Positions 55,880 to 64,000 of a stretch of DNA of 64,000 nucleotides are shown here, in pieces (within the stretch, counting starts at the first letter, position 1; each line of letters opens with the position of its first letter). The translations under genes were made by a program, and so were the position numbers. The DNA comes from Aurelia coerulea. Its lineage: Eukaryota > Cnidaria > Scyphozoa > Semaeostomeae > Ulmaridae. The notes under the pieces are model-generated. The model saw only the letters and a program-made list of their open reading frames with translations. It did not search any database and was not told the origin of the DNA. The stretch is from positions 13,059,501-13,123,500 of the forward strand of contig CM076949.1 in NCBI GenBank assembly GCA_039566865.1, given 5' to 3'.

Positions 55880-56631
55880 CAGGGTGTCCCAAAAAAATGT
55901 TTCGACGTTTGATTCAATATAAAAAAATAACGAAATAATGAATTGGCTCCCTCTTAACATAACCATATTGCTGAGATTTTAAATTAATTTTAGACACCAG
56001 AAACTAGCAAATCGGCTAAATATTCACGGAATTACGAGCGTTCGAAGTTCAAGTTTGTGCGAAAACTGAAACCAGACGCCCCTAAATTGCATATTTGTGA
56101 AAGTAGAATCTTGGTTATTCAAAGCAAATCAAATGGAATTTGAAAATTACTTTCGATCAACTGGCTTTATATAACATTGAATCAAAGTTATGGATACTTG
56201 GAGGAATCCTGTTCAGCACAATTTAGAATTGCCCCATCTCTCATTGATTAAGTTTTCATTCCGTGTTTTTAAATACTTGCAGTCTGAAGTAAATTTTGGC
56301 AACGGTTACAAGAATTAGATAACTTTGGAAGTCTTTTGTGGTTTACTCTGATATCGATGAGAGGTAAAACATTAGACAGCCTTCTTTTACCTCGATTTTA
56401 GAATGTCTTTTTGGAAAACAAGTCAGTTAGGGGCGTCTGGTTTCAGTTTCGCACACATTTGAACTTCAAAAGCTTGTAACTCCGTGAATTCTTAGTGGAT
56501 TCACACGATTTTGGCGTTTAAAATTAATTTAAAATCTGAGGAATAGGGATATATAAACAAGGAGCCCGTACCTTTTATCGTTATTTTTCAACATTTGATC
56601 AAACGTCGAACAATTTTTCTGAGACACCCTG
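55880..56631. mobile_element. TA-flanked foldback MITE (copy 2 of the 7484 family)
   Basis: Ends CAGGGTGTCCCA and GACACCCTG with TA on both sides. Internal blocks (CCAGACGCCCCTAAATTGCA, AAGCAAATCAAATGG) match the inverse complement of 7484-8225 along the length, so the two copies are in opposite orientation. Confidence 0.88.
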
Positions 56632-56759
56632 TATATTAGTTTTTTATCTTCATATTGTAAGTTGCTTTTTTCTTTCTTTTAACAGGGCAGTTTGTAAATC
56701 AATTTTTGTATTATACGTTGAATACTTACCCTGTATAAATATTATAAAATGAAAAAAAT

Positions 56760-57640
56760 GAAATTGTATTTGGAGACAATGACGTCAAAGAAATAGAAAA
56801 ACAGCTGAACAGAAATGCTAATTCTCTTTGTGATTGGTTTGTTGATAGGGATATTCAAAACAAACAAAGCATTCATTTTGGGGAGGATAAAACAAAATCG
56901 ATACTTTTTGGTAGAAAAAATAAACGAACCGGCAGTAAAAAACTGGACATCAGAAGAGGTGACATTAAGATCAAACAACACACGTCAGTCACATACCTGG
57001 GCTGTGTCCTGGACGAGGGCTTGTCTGGTGAGTTAATGGCTGCCAGGACTCTTGGTAAAATCAATGGCAGGCTCAGATTCCTTTACAGAAAGCAAACTTT
57101 TCTTGACTTTTCCCTTCGAAGATTGCTGGCAAATGCACTAATTCAACCCCACTTTGACTTTGCATGCAGTGCTTGGCTTGCAATGTTGAATAAACGATTA
57201 ACCAAAAAAATTCAGACGGCTCAAAATAAATGTATCAGATTCTGTTTGAATTTGGGCAACAGAGCACATATAGGAGTAGACGAATTTAAAACTGTAAACT
57301 GGCTCCCCACTAAAGAAAGGTTTGAGCAATGCACTACTGCAAAGGTTTTCAATTTTTTTTGATAATGCAGCCCCATCATATATGTCGGAAATGTTCTTAC
57401 CAGTTGGCCAGAGCCGAGTAACTCGAAGATCTAAAAACAAACTAATTCAACCTTTCCGAAAAAGCAACACAGGACAAAATGGTCCACAAGATCTCGTATT
57501 TAGGACCTAAAATATGGAACAGCCTACCCTCAGAACTAAAATCTGCAACAAGCATCAAAAGTTTCAAACATAAGATCAAAGACCAATTCTTTAAAAATCT
57601 CCAAAGTCCTAACGATAGTCCGTTCATATATTATTAGAAA
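56760..57640 (+). pseudogene. second LINE C-terminal fragment
   Basis: A LINE family different from the one at 55040. Readable pieces: LCDWFVDRDIQ, KTKSILFGRKNKR, TSVTYLGCVLDE, LIQPHFDFACSAWL, FDNAAPSYMSEMF and, after a frameshift near 57490, IWNSLPSELKSAT. Ends with a stop at about 57638 and an AT-rich 3' region to about 57890. The reverse transcriptase active site is not included. Confidence 0.8.
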
Positions 57641-57976
57641 TCTAAAAACAACCAATAACAATGCTTATTCGTCAAAATCAAAGATTTTATTTCCGGTCTA
57701 GACAAAATTCTATTTTCCATGAAAACTTTTTATTTCTTTTCTCGAAAACTTTTCTTTCTTTTTCCTTTTGAATAGCACTCCTTGAGGGACCATTATGGAA
57801 ACAAGGTTGCATTGACCTTTTAATGCTATCCCTGCCATCTTTAACCATGGGGTGTTTTTAAATTAAATTATTAAATTAGATATGTAGTTTTTGCCTGTAA
57901 TCATTTTAAATTTATAGATATTGTAATTAGTTTTCTTTCTTTTATAACTAGGTATATTTATTTTTAATGGCAAAAG

Positions 57977-57978
<2 letters not shown>

Positions 57979-58008
<30 letters not shown>

Positions 58009-58038
58009 CATACATACATACATACATACATACATACA

Positions 58039-58068
<30 letters not shown>
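57979..58068. repeat. (CATA)n microsatellite, left part
   Basis: About 22 perfect TACA/CATA units. Same unit and orientation as 61688-61823, on the other side of the LINE. Confidence 0.95.
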
Positions 58069-58070
<2 letters not shown>

Positions 58071-61000
58071 GTTTTACTTATTAAACTTTGATAGCTCTAT
58101 AATGTGCTGTTCGTTTAATGTTTCCAAATGGAACAAAGCCTTTCAAATAAAAACTAACAAGTCTTTTCTGTTCTGCTCTACCAAATCAGAGATTTATCTG
58201 TTCAACTGTTCAGTTTCATTTTCAAGTTTCCTTTACCAGTTTGCACCTGATGTTCCAAATTTGCCGTGATCCGATAATACATGATGTCGAGCTCCACTTT
58301 AATAGTCCTTTCGCTTTTGTTCTAGACATTCCAGTGTCCATTAACACTTTCAGTGCATTTGTATGCACTGTCCCAAGAGATCCGATAACTATTGCATCAA
58401 CTTTGCATGGTATAAATTTATCTGTGATGTGTCTTTGTAACTCTCTGTATTTATTCAATTTCAGTTCATAAAGTTCTGCCAGATAAAGATCATATGGACA
58501 AGCCACATCCAGAATAACCATCCTATTTTCCTCTTTTATTATAATATCTGGCTTCATATTCAATAATACTTCATCGTTATCTTCAAATTCTATTCCTGAT
58601 TCTTGTAGCGCTGTTCTAACTGTTTTGTTGACAATGACTGTGTTCTTGTTCGATTTGATATAATTTCCTATTTTATCTACAATGCGGTCGTGCCGTTTTG
58701 AATAATTGTTCTTCAATTTCTGGCACCCATTTAAAACATGTGCAGTGCTTTCAATATGGTACCCATCAAGCACACAAGTAGCTGGCTGATTTGTATACCA
58801 TAAGGATAAGGTGTAGTTACATGGAAGGACATTATGTCTTGCCTTGTACCAAAAGTGAATCAATTCATCCGCAAGCTTGTAATTTCGAAAAACATTCTGT
58901 GACATCAAATAATCTGCACTTTTGTTATCTACTAGTCGACCTTGCATTGGAAGTTCTTTTAGATTCTTTAAATCCTTGCTGAGTTGGTCTCCAATTATTT
59001 CTTTCTGTATTCTATTGTTCTGTGAGATTCTGGTTTCATTATGATCTGATTTCAATATCAACTGAGCTTTTCCTGCCGAATGTAAATCCTCGGTATTTGT
59101 TTCCCATTTCAGATCAGCACTTATCTTCTTGACCAAGTGGAAAAGATGTGGCCAATCTGATTGTACACCAAAACCTCCCTTTATGTGTGTTTCTAACATT
59201 CCATTTTCTTTTACTGCATAACCAAGAAAGTTGTCAGTTGCTTCTGATCTCGGAATCCCCCGCTTCTTGAAGTCAAGGATAAGTGAATTACGTGCAATGA
59301 ATTGAAAATTATTATCAGGGTGGTTAAGCATTTTGATCAGAAAGTTTATCCTTGTTGCTCTGTAGATAGTAGATGGTTTCCTAATCCCTAGTCCTCCATG
59401 CTGTTTCTTTATAAACATTGTTCTTGTAGTAGTATTGTTATTCAGGTTGAAAATCTTTCTCAGACATGAAATAAGAACTTTATCAAACTCTTGAAGCTGT
59501 TCCTCAGTAATAGATGTATTACTGAAATGATGTTCTATCTTTGATAAACCCATTGTTCCTAGTGCTTCAATCTTTAGGGCAAGTGGTAGTGAACAAGCAG
59601 TGATATTTTCAAGGATTTCTGAGTAATCTCTCAGCATATTTGGGACCTGATTTTCATCTTCTCCAGCTACTGTTAGTGGTTTCCCAAGATATGTAAAGGG
59701 CTCATGTCGGCCGTTTACCTTTATTGTTTCCCCATTAATTTTAATATCTGGTGGTTTATCTCCTTTGGCTTTATACCACCTGTTTCCAGATCGACGTTCA
59801 TAGAGGATTGCACATTTATCTGGCCTAATGCAAAGTTTACTGTCCCGGGTTTTCTCAATTAATACATCTAACATCTCTTTTAATACGTTTTCAAAACGGC
59901 TAACAAGTGCTATGTCATCAGCATATCCTGCGAATGGTAATGGTGAGATCCGTTGTTCATCCTGAATGTTTAAACTATTAATCGCTCTATTATGTACTTC
60001 TTTTAATGATTTGTCAAGGGTGATGATGAATAGAATTGCGCTAAGAGGGTCTCCAGTTTTTGTTCCGATTGTAAGTAAGAATTCTTTCGATAGTTCTTTC
60101 CCGCATATAACTTCAAAATATGAATCTTGGTATATATCCGCAATCAATAAGCAATATGTTTTCTCCAGTCCACAGTCTAGTAAGCTTCGGATTAGGTATT
60201 CCTGATCAATGCTACCAAATGCATCTCTGAAGTCAACAAAAATAGCGTAGAAACGTGAACTTGTGTGTTTAAAATCGTCTATGGCTGTTTTCATCAAAAA
60301 TATTAGCTCTTGTCGGTCGCGATTCTTTATATAGGCTCTTTGCCAAAAGTGAACTGCTGTTCCAATAATTTTTGGCAAGATACGCTTGACCAGGCATTTT
60401 GCAAAGATTTTGTATATTGTAGGTAGAAGTGATATATCTCTAAGTGTTGTTAAATCATCTGGATCATAATTTTTCTTTGGGTTTCTCCTAATTAATGCAC
60501 CCTTCCATGTACGCGGGGATTTCTTGTAGTGTTTTATGACATTTAAGATATCTGAAACTTCCACTGAGGTATTAGATAAATCGTTCTTAAAATCTTCAAA
60601 ACAGACCCCATCATAACCCCATTTTTTTCCAGATGGCAAACCTCTGATGATATTTCCTGTTTCCTCTGGTGTAAAATCTGGAATATTATCATCTCCTCCT
60701 GGAAAGTCTTCAACGATTTGTTTCAAATTTGATCGACGCCCACTGTATTTGTTTTCGTAGTATTCCTCTGTTTTCTGTTTATCTATTTTCGCATGAACAG
60801 TTTCAGGCCAGAACCCTTTGTTATTGATGATGTTAATTGCTTTCTTTCTTTCATCAAACCATAATTGTATAAGCTTCTCCCTGGTTACCTTATTATTGTT
60901 ATTGCTTGTGCTGAATTGTTTCGATGAAAAATATGGCTGAATGGTCTTTTTAATGTAGGATAATTGTCTCTCTAAAAGTTCTAGGTTTGACCAGCTCTTT

Positions 61001-61687
61001 TCAAATGTATTATGTTCCCATGGAAGACTATGTACGACACGATTACAGAATTTCACGAACTGAATTTTCCATGGCTTCCCTGGTTTTTGCAATGATTTAA
61101 AACTTCCATCAGCATCGATAAATTGTGATGAAATTAATCTTATCACTTGTACCCATAAGTTGTAATTTCCTTTACACTGGAATCTATCATATTCCACAGT
61201 TTTCGATGCGATAGAATATCGGTAGGCTTCTTCTTTGACAACAAACGAAACCCACGAGTCGTCATTTAGGCCTTGATTTGGGTTATCATCTCCTATGTAG
61301 ACTTTGAAGTCCTCATATTTGCGCTGTGTGACATTAATTCTTTTTCCTACAATTTTGCCTGACTTTAGAGCAGCTTTCCATGCATGTTTGATATTCCTAA
61401 CAAGTGACATACACCACGTAAACTTCTTTCAACAAAATGACCCAATGGGAGATTTTATTAGGCCTAGGCCTAATTTTCGACAACCACGATTTCCTTCACG
61501 ACAAATTTTCGTACCATCTTTCCATAAATTCACCAATATTCCTCTGCTCTTACCATTATACGATTCTTCTTTCTAATCCAATGAACCATTTGGACTACAT
61601 TAACGAGGGCAGTTACCACGGATATACTGACTTTAGTAAACTAGGCGGAGCAGCCAAAAACGTGACTGCTCGCCATGAAACCTAGGC
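58069..61687 (-). mobile_element. restriction-like-endonuclease LINE inserted in a CATA microsatellite
   Basis: 3.6-kb unit bounded on both sides by CATA repeats in the same register of orientation. On - the 5' junction reads (TATG)n-GCCTAGG and the 3' junction AGTAAAACTA-(TATG)n. One long reading frame, a 5' UTR of about 280 bp and a 3' UTR of about 150 bp. No poly(A) tail: the 3' end runs directly into the microsatellite, as in site-specific LINEs of the R2/R4 type. Confidence 0.82.
58222..61410 (-). CDS. LINE protein: reverse transcriptase plus restriction-like endonuclease, 1,062 aa
   Basis: Intact single frame. An in-frame TGA lies shortly upstream, so the ATG at 61410 is the first possible start. 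Residues about 250-600 are the reverse transcriptase: RGLPSGKKWGYDGVCFEDF, LRDISLLPTIYKIFAKCL, FVDFRDAFGSID, GTKTGDPLSAILFIITLD and the active site AGYADDIALVS (YADD at about residue 496). At about residue 880 a Cys/His cluster (CVLDGYHIESTAHVLNGC) takes the place of the CCHC knuckle. At about 954 the endonuclease motif MKPDIII is followed by VILDVACPYD. There is no AP-type endonuclease and no clear N-terminal zinc finger. This layout fits the R4/Dong/HERO/NeSL side of the LINEs. The intact frame and sharp junctions suggest a recent insertion. Confidence 0.9.
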   Translation of the reverse strand: MSLVRNIKHAWKAALKSGKIVGKRINVTQRKYEDFKVYIGDDNPNQGLNDDSWVSFVVKEEAYRYSIASKTVEYDRFQCKGNYNLWVQVIRLISSQFIDADGSFKSLQKPGKPWKIQFVKFCNRVVHSLPWEHNTFEKSWSNLELLERQLSYIKKTIQPYFSSKQFSTSNNNNKVTREKLIQLWFDERKKAINIINNKGFWPETVHAKIDKQKTEEYYENKYSGRRSNLKQIVEDFPGGDDNIPDFTPEETGNIIRGLPSGKKWGYDGVCFEDFKNDLSNTSVEVSDILNVIKHYKKSPRTWKGALIRRNPKKNYDPDDLTTLRDISLLPTIYKIFAKCLVKRILPKIIGTAVHFWQRAYIKNRDRQELIFLMKTAIDDFKHTSSRFYAIFVDFRDAFGSIDQEYLIRSLLDCGLEKTYCLLIADIYQDSYFEVICGKELSKEFLLTIGTKTGDPLSAILFIITLDKSLKEVHNRAINSLNIQDEQRISPLPFAGYADDIALVSRFENVLKEMLDVLIEKTRDSKLCIRPDKCAILYERRSGNRWYKAKGDKPPDIKINGETIKVNGRHEPFTYLGKPLTVAGEDENQVPNMLRDYSEILENITACSLPLALKIEALGTMGLSKIEHHFSNTSITEEQLQEFDKVLISCLRKIFNLNNNTTTRTMFIKKQHGGLGIRKPSTIYRATRINFLIKMLNHPDNNFQFIARNSLILDFKKRGIPRSEATDNFLGYAVKENGMLETHIKGGFGVQSDWPHLFHLVKKISADLKWETNTEDLHSAGKAQLILKSDHNETRISQNNRIQKEIIGDQLSKDLKNLKELPMQGRLVDNKSADYLMSQNVFRNYKLADELIHFWYKARHNVLPCNYTLSLWYTNQPATCVLDGYHIESTAHVLNGCQKLKNNYSKRHDRIVDKIGNYIKSNKNTVIVNKTVRTALQESGIEFEDNDEVLLNMKPDIIIKEENRMVILDVACPYDLYLAELYELKLNKYRELQRHITDKFIPCKVDAIVIGSLGTVHTNALKVLMDTGMSRTKAKGLLKWSSTSCIIGSRQIWNIRCKLVKET

Positions 61688-61823
61688 CATACATACATAC
61701 ATACATACATACATACATACATACATACATACATACATACATACATACATACATACATACATACATACATACATACATACATACATACATACATACATAC
61801 ATACATACATCCATCCATACATA
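61688..61823. repeat. (CATA)n microsatellite, right part
   Basis: About 30 CATA units, ending with two CATC variants at 61809-61817. Confidence 0.95.
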
Positions 61824-62843
61824 TGTGCATGGAGTATTTTCAAAATGATGCATTACATGCAAGATTTCATAACTGAGGACCCAGGGAAACAGGGACCCAA
61901 AGGGGGGGTCCCTGGAGCACATCATTTGACAGCATGGAGCCCAAACGATTTCCATAGTGGAGCACTGGAGCCCATCGCTTTCTCCATGTGGAGCCCTTGA
62001 TCTCAAACAATTTTATTTGTGAAGACCAAGCAAAAAAAGAACAACATTTAATTACGAAAACTATACGAATAATGTGTGAAACTATTTGAGCTTGTTAGTA
62101 GATCTCAACATCAACTTTGAAATAAATTTTTGAATTTTCCAGGTTTCTTCGAGACATTTTTTCTGGAAATCTGGCCATGTATTTACTTATGATTGGAAAT
62201 CTTTCAGTTAGAATTTCAATCCTTATGCGCCAGAACGCATGTCTTCCCTGTGATAAAAAGATCAGAACTTGCAATGAAAATTGACAAACAGATAACGTTG
62301 CAAGGAGATTTATCTTCGCAAACAATCTACTTTCAGACCTTTAAGGAAGCGGCGTGGCTAGGGTCAATTAAGTAAGGGGCATTGATAAGAGGTTTTGCCC
62401 ACTGGAAAATTTTTGGGACCACGCCCTTTACTTTGGCTCAGAATGCATCTCCCAATATCATACTTGCCATAAGCGATAAGGAAACTTTTGTAATTTTGTG
62501 ACAGTGGCAGTCATTCTATAAGTCAGAGCAGGAGAAAATTTTTTGGAAGAGGTATCTTTTATTTCAGCATAGAAGGCATCTCCTGATTCCACATTTAACA
62601 GTGCTAAAATGGATGGTTTAATAGTCTTATAAATGAGCTAATTGAGAAGACATCGTGCCTTGTGGACCACATAGCTGCCCAAGAAAACTTGAGTACTCTC
62701 GAGCCTCTCTTACAGTTGTATGAAGGAACTTATTGGTTCCAGCAGATGAAAGATGCCTTGATTGATAAGAGTGGTCTTCCCGTTTTTAACAAGATGCATT
62801 AACCCGAAAAGCTCTCAGCACAATATCAAGATAACCAACAGTA
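61824..62843. other. non-coding stretch with GGAGCCC repeats
   Basis: Segment 61870-62000 repeats variants of TGGAGCCC and TGGAGCAC at 10-30 bp spacing. The rest is featureless. Confidence 0.5.
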
Positions 62844-63440
62844 CCGGGTGTCCCAACAAATATATACGGATATGATTGAATCCAGCGCTGTGAATTGCTT
62901 CAATCAATGTTTGATCACTCTAAAGATGTTCCTCGATAGTTAACTTGAACATAGATACCTCGTTTGTTGATATTGGTACTTTGAAAGCAGGCATGTTAAT
63001 CATGAAAGCTCAAATTTGCCTCTTCCTTCAAACCAGAGCTTTAGCCTTTTGGCCTAAACAATTTCTTAAGGCACGAATCAACGATAGCCTTGATCAAATT
63101 TGAACAATATTGGATCTTGTGTTATTCTTTTTTCCAGAAGTCACCCCCAATCACCCATTGGGAAGTCTCTTCATTTTTCATTAATTTCAGTTCTTAATTT
63201 CAATGTGCTTCAGGAATTTGCTAAGGCCAAAAGGCCAAAGCTCTGGTTTGCAAGTGCACGCAAATTTGAGCTTTCAAGATTGATATTTCTGCTCTGCTCT
63301 CGAAGCACCAATACCAACAAACGAGGTAACTATGTTCAAGGTAACTATCGAGGAACATTTTGAGAGTGATTAGCCATTGGTTAAAGCTAAATTCACATCG
63401 CTGGAGTCAACCAAATTTGTATATTTTTTGGGACATCTGG
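62844..63440. mobile_element. TA-flanked foldback MITE, 597 bp
   Basis: Ends CCGGGTGTCCCAACAAATAT and the inverse of CCAGATGTCCCAAAAAATAT, flanked by TA. The arms are long: AAAGCTCAAATTTGC and AAACCAGAGCTTTAGCC near 63010-63050 recur inverted at 63200-63280. Related to the other GGGTGTCCC elements by its ends only. Confidence 0.82.
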
Positions 63441-63604
63441 TATTTTATAGAGGACTCGTGCTTGTTATCAGCTTTAGTTGCGCATATCCAGTTTAATTAA
63501 ACCACAAACTGAACTGCACTTTCTCGCTCAAGAAACAACGAGTGCAGTCTGGCGCTACGCGACTTGCTAAAACTGACAAAATCATTTTTCACTAATTTTA
63601 AGAA

Positions 63605-64000
63605 GTAGAGCCCTGGAGCCCTGGAGCCCTGAAAAGTATGCAATTTCATCACAAACCTGATCCAGCATCTAATGTTAGACAGAATCTAATATAGTATCCA
63701 TTAGGTTTTAATCGTTCGTAGTGTACCTAATTGTATGTTGTTTAACGTTGCGTGTCTTTTCTATTGACCATGGGGTAGTCATTGTCCTTCGCTCCCCTGG
63801 GCATCGTCCCTGTAGTGTTGTACAGTATTAGGAAGGTATAGTAGAATGTAAGATTTATTGTAATATTTTATATGTATAAAAAAAAAATAAAAAAAGTATG
63901 CAATGGAGCCCTGGAGCACGGCAATTTTGCCTTTGGGAGCCCGAAGCCCATTGAAATATGCCCTGGAGACTCGGAGCCCGAGATCCCTTAGGGGGCCTCA
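63605..64000. repeat. GGAGCCC-rich repeat split by a retroposon
   Basis: Copies of TGGAGCCC at 63608-63632 and, after the insertion, at 63905-63990 (with CGGAGCCC and GGGAGCCC variants). Similar to 61870-62000. The array runs off the right edge. Confidence 0.6.
63646..63890 (+). mobile_element. short retroposon with A-rich tail
   Basis: Flanked by AAAAGTATGCAAT on both sides (63633-63645 and about 63892-63904), a 13-bp duplication overlapping the A-rich tail. Ends in an A-run at 63878-63895. About 245 bp, non-coding. It may be a SINE or a 5'-truncated LINE 3' end; I cannot tell which. Confidence 0.7.

Noticed and set aside
57863..58063. Met-Tyr-Val-Cys repeat protein encoded in the microsatellite (also 61633-62006)
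   Set aside because: This is only the translation of (TATG)n. There is no start context or conserved flank.

Overview
The window looks like eukaryotic, animal-type genomic DNA dominated by nested transposable elements. I recognise no bacterial operon, tRNA, rRNA or CRISPR array. The mix of elements is Ty3 and BEL/Pao LTR retrotransposons, CR1/Jockey-like LINEs with an esterase-type ORF1, a LINE with a restriction-like endonuclease, a Harbinger transposase, rve-type and hAT/mariner-like DNA elements, and long foldback repeats. This mix and the AT-rich intergenic DNA fit an early-branching invertebrate such as a coral or sea anemone. That assignment is an inference, because no host marker gene is present.

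Layout, left to right. At 1-1.0 kb is a LINE endonuclease fragment next to an N-terminal exon of a HECT-associated protein. At 1.5-3.4 kb is an element with 158-bp near-perfect terminal inverted repeats (TIRs), and at 3.8-4.7 kb a large foldback. The most notable locus is 4.7-14.1 kb: a 9.4-kb DNA transposon with long TIRs built from short tandem repeats. It carries an intact rve-fold (DD34E) transposase on + and a convergent three-exon CUE-HECT ubiquitin ligase on -. An E2F-like site lies just upstream of each start codon. The region 14.6-22.0 kb is a broken Ty3 element containing a young, internally deleted BEL/Pao element (15849-20355), a small 8-bp-TSD element and an inverted half of its reverse transcriptase. 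A complete Harbinger-type transposase follows (22364-23350).

The region 23.3-37.6 kb is a three-level nest. A second Ty3 element is split by a nearly full-length LINE (24855-29554) and by a whole Ty3 element (29916-37474) with 268-bp LTRs. This inner element has a textbook -1 frameshift signal at the end of gag, which leads into a MYND zinc finger. The region 37.6-49 kb is gene-poor, with a LINE remnant, several MITEs, a 42-bp perfect palindrome, a minisatellite and a candidate spliced host gene on - (about 42.07-45.23 kb). At 49.2-54.6 kb a foldback is split by a third Ty3 element (49313-53731). The region 55.0-57.6 kb holds two LINE 3' fragments around a second copy of the 7.5-kb MITE family. 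At 58.07-61.69 kb a complete restriction-like-endonuclease LINE sits inside a (CATA)n microsatellite. The window ends with another foldback and GGAGCCC-rich repeats.

The nesting order can be read from target-site duplications and interrupted reading frames. Coding capacity that looks intact: the rve transposase, the CUE-HECT gene (by predicted splicing), the Harbinger transposase, the 1,062-codon LINE protein, the inner Ty3 gag and integrase, and LINE ORF1.
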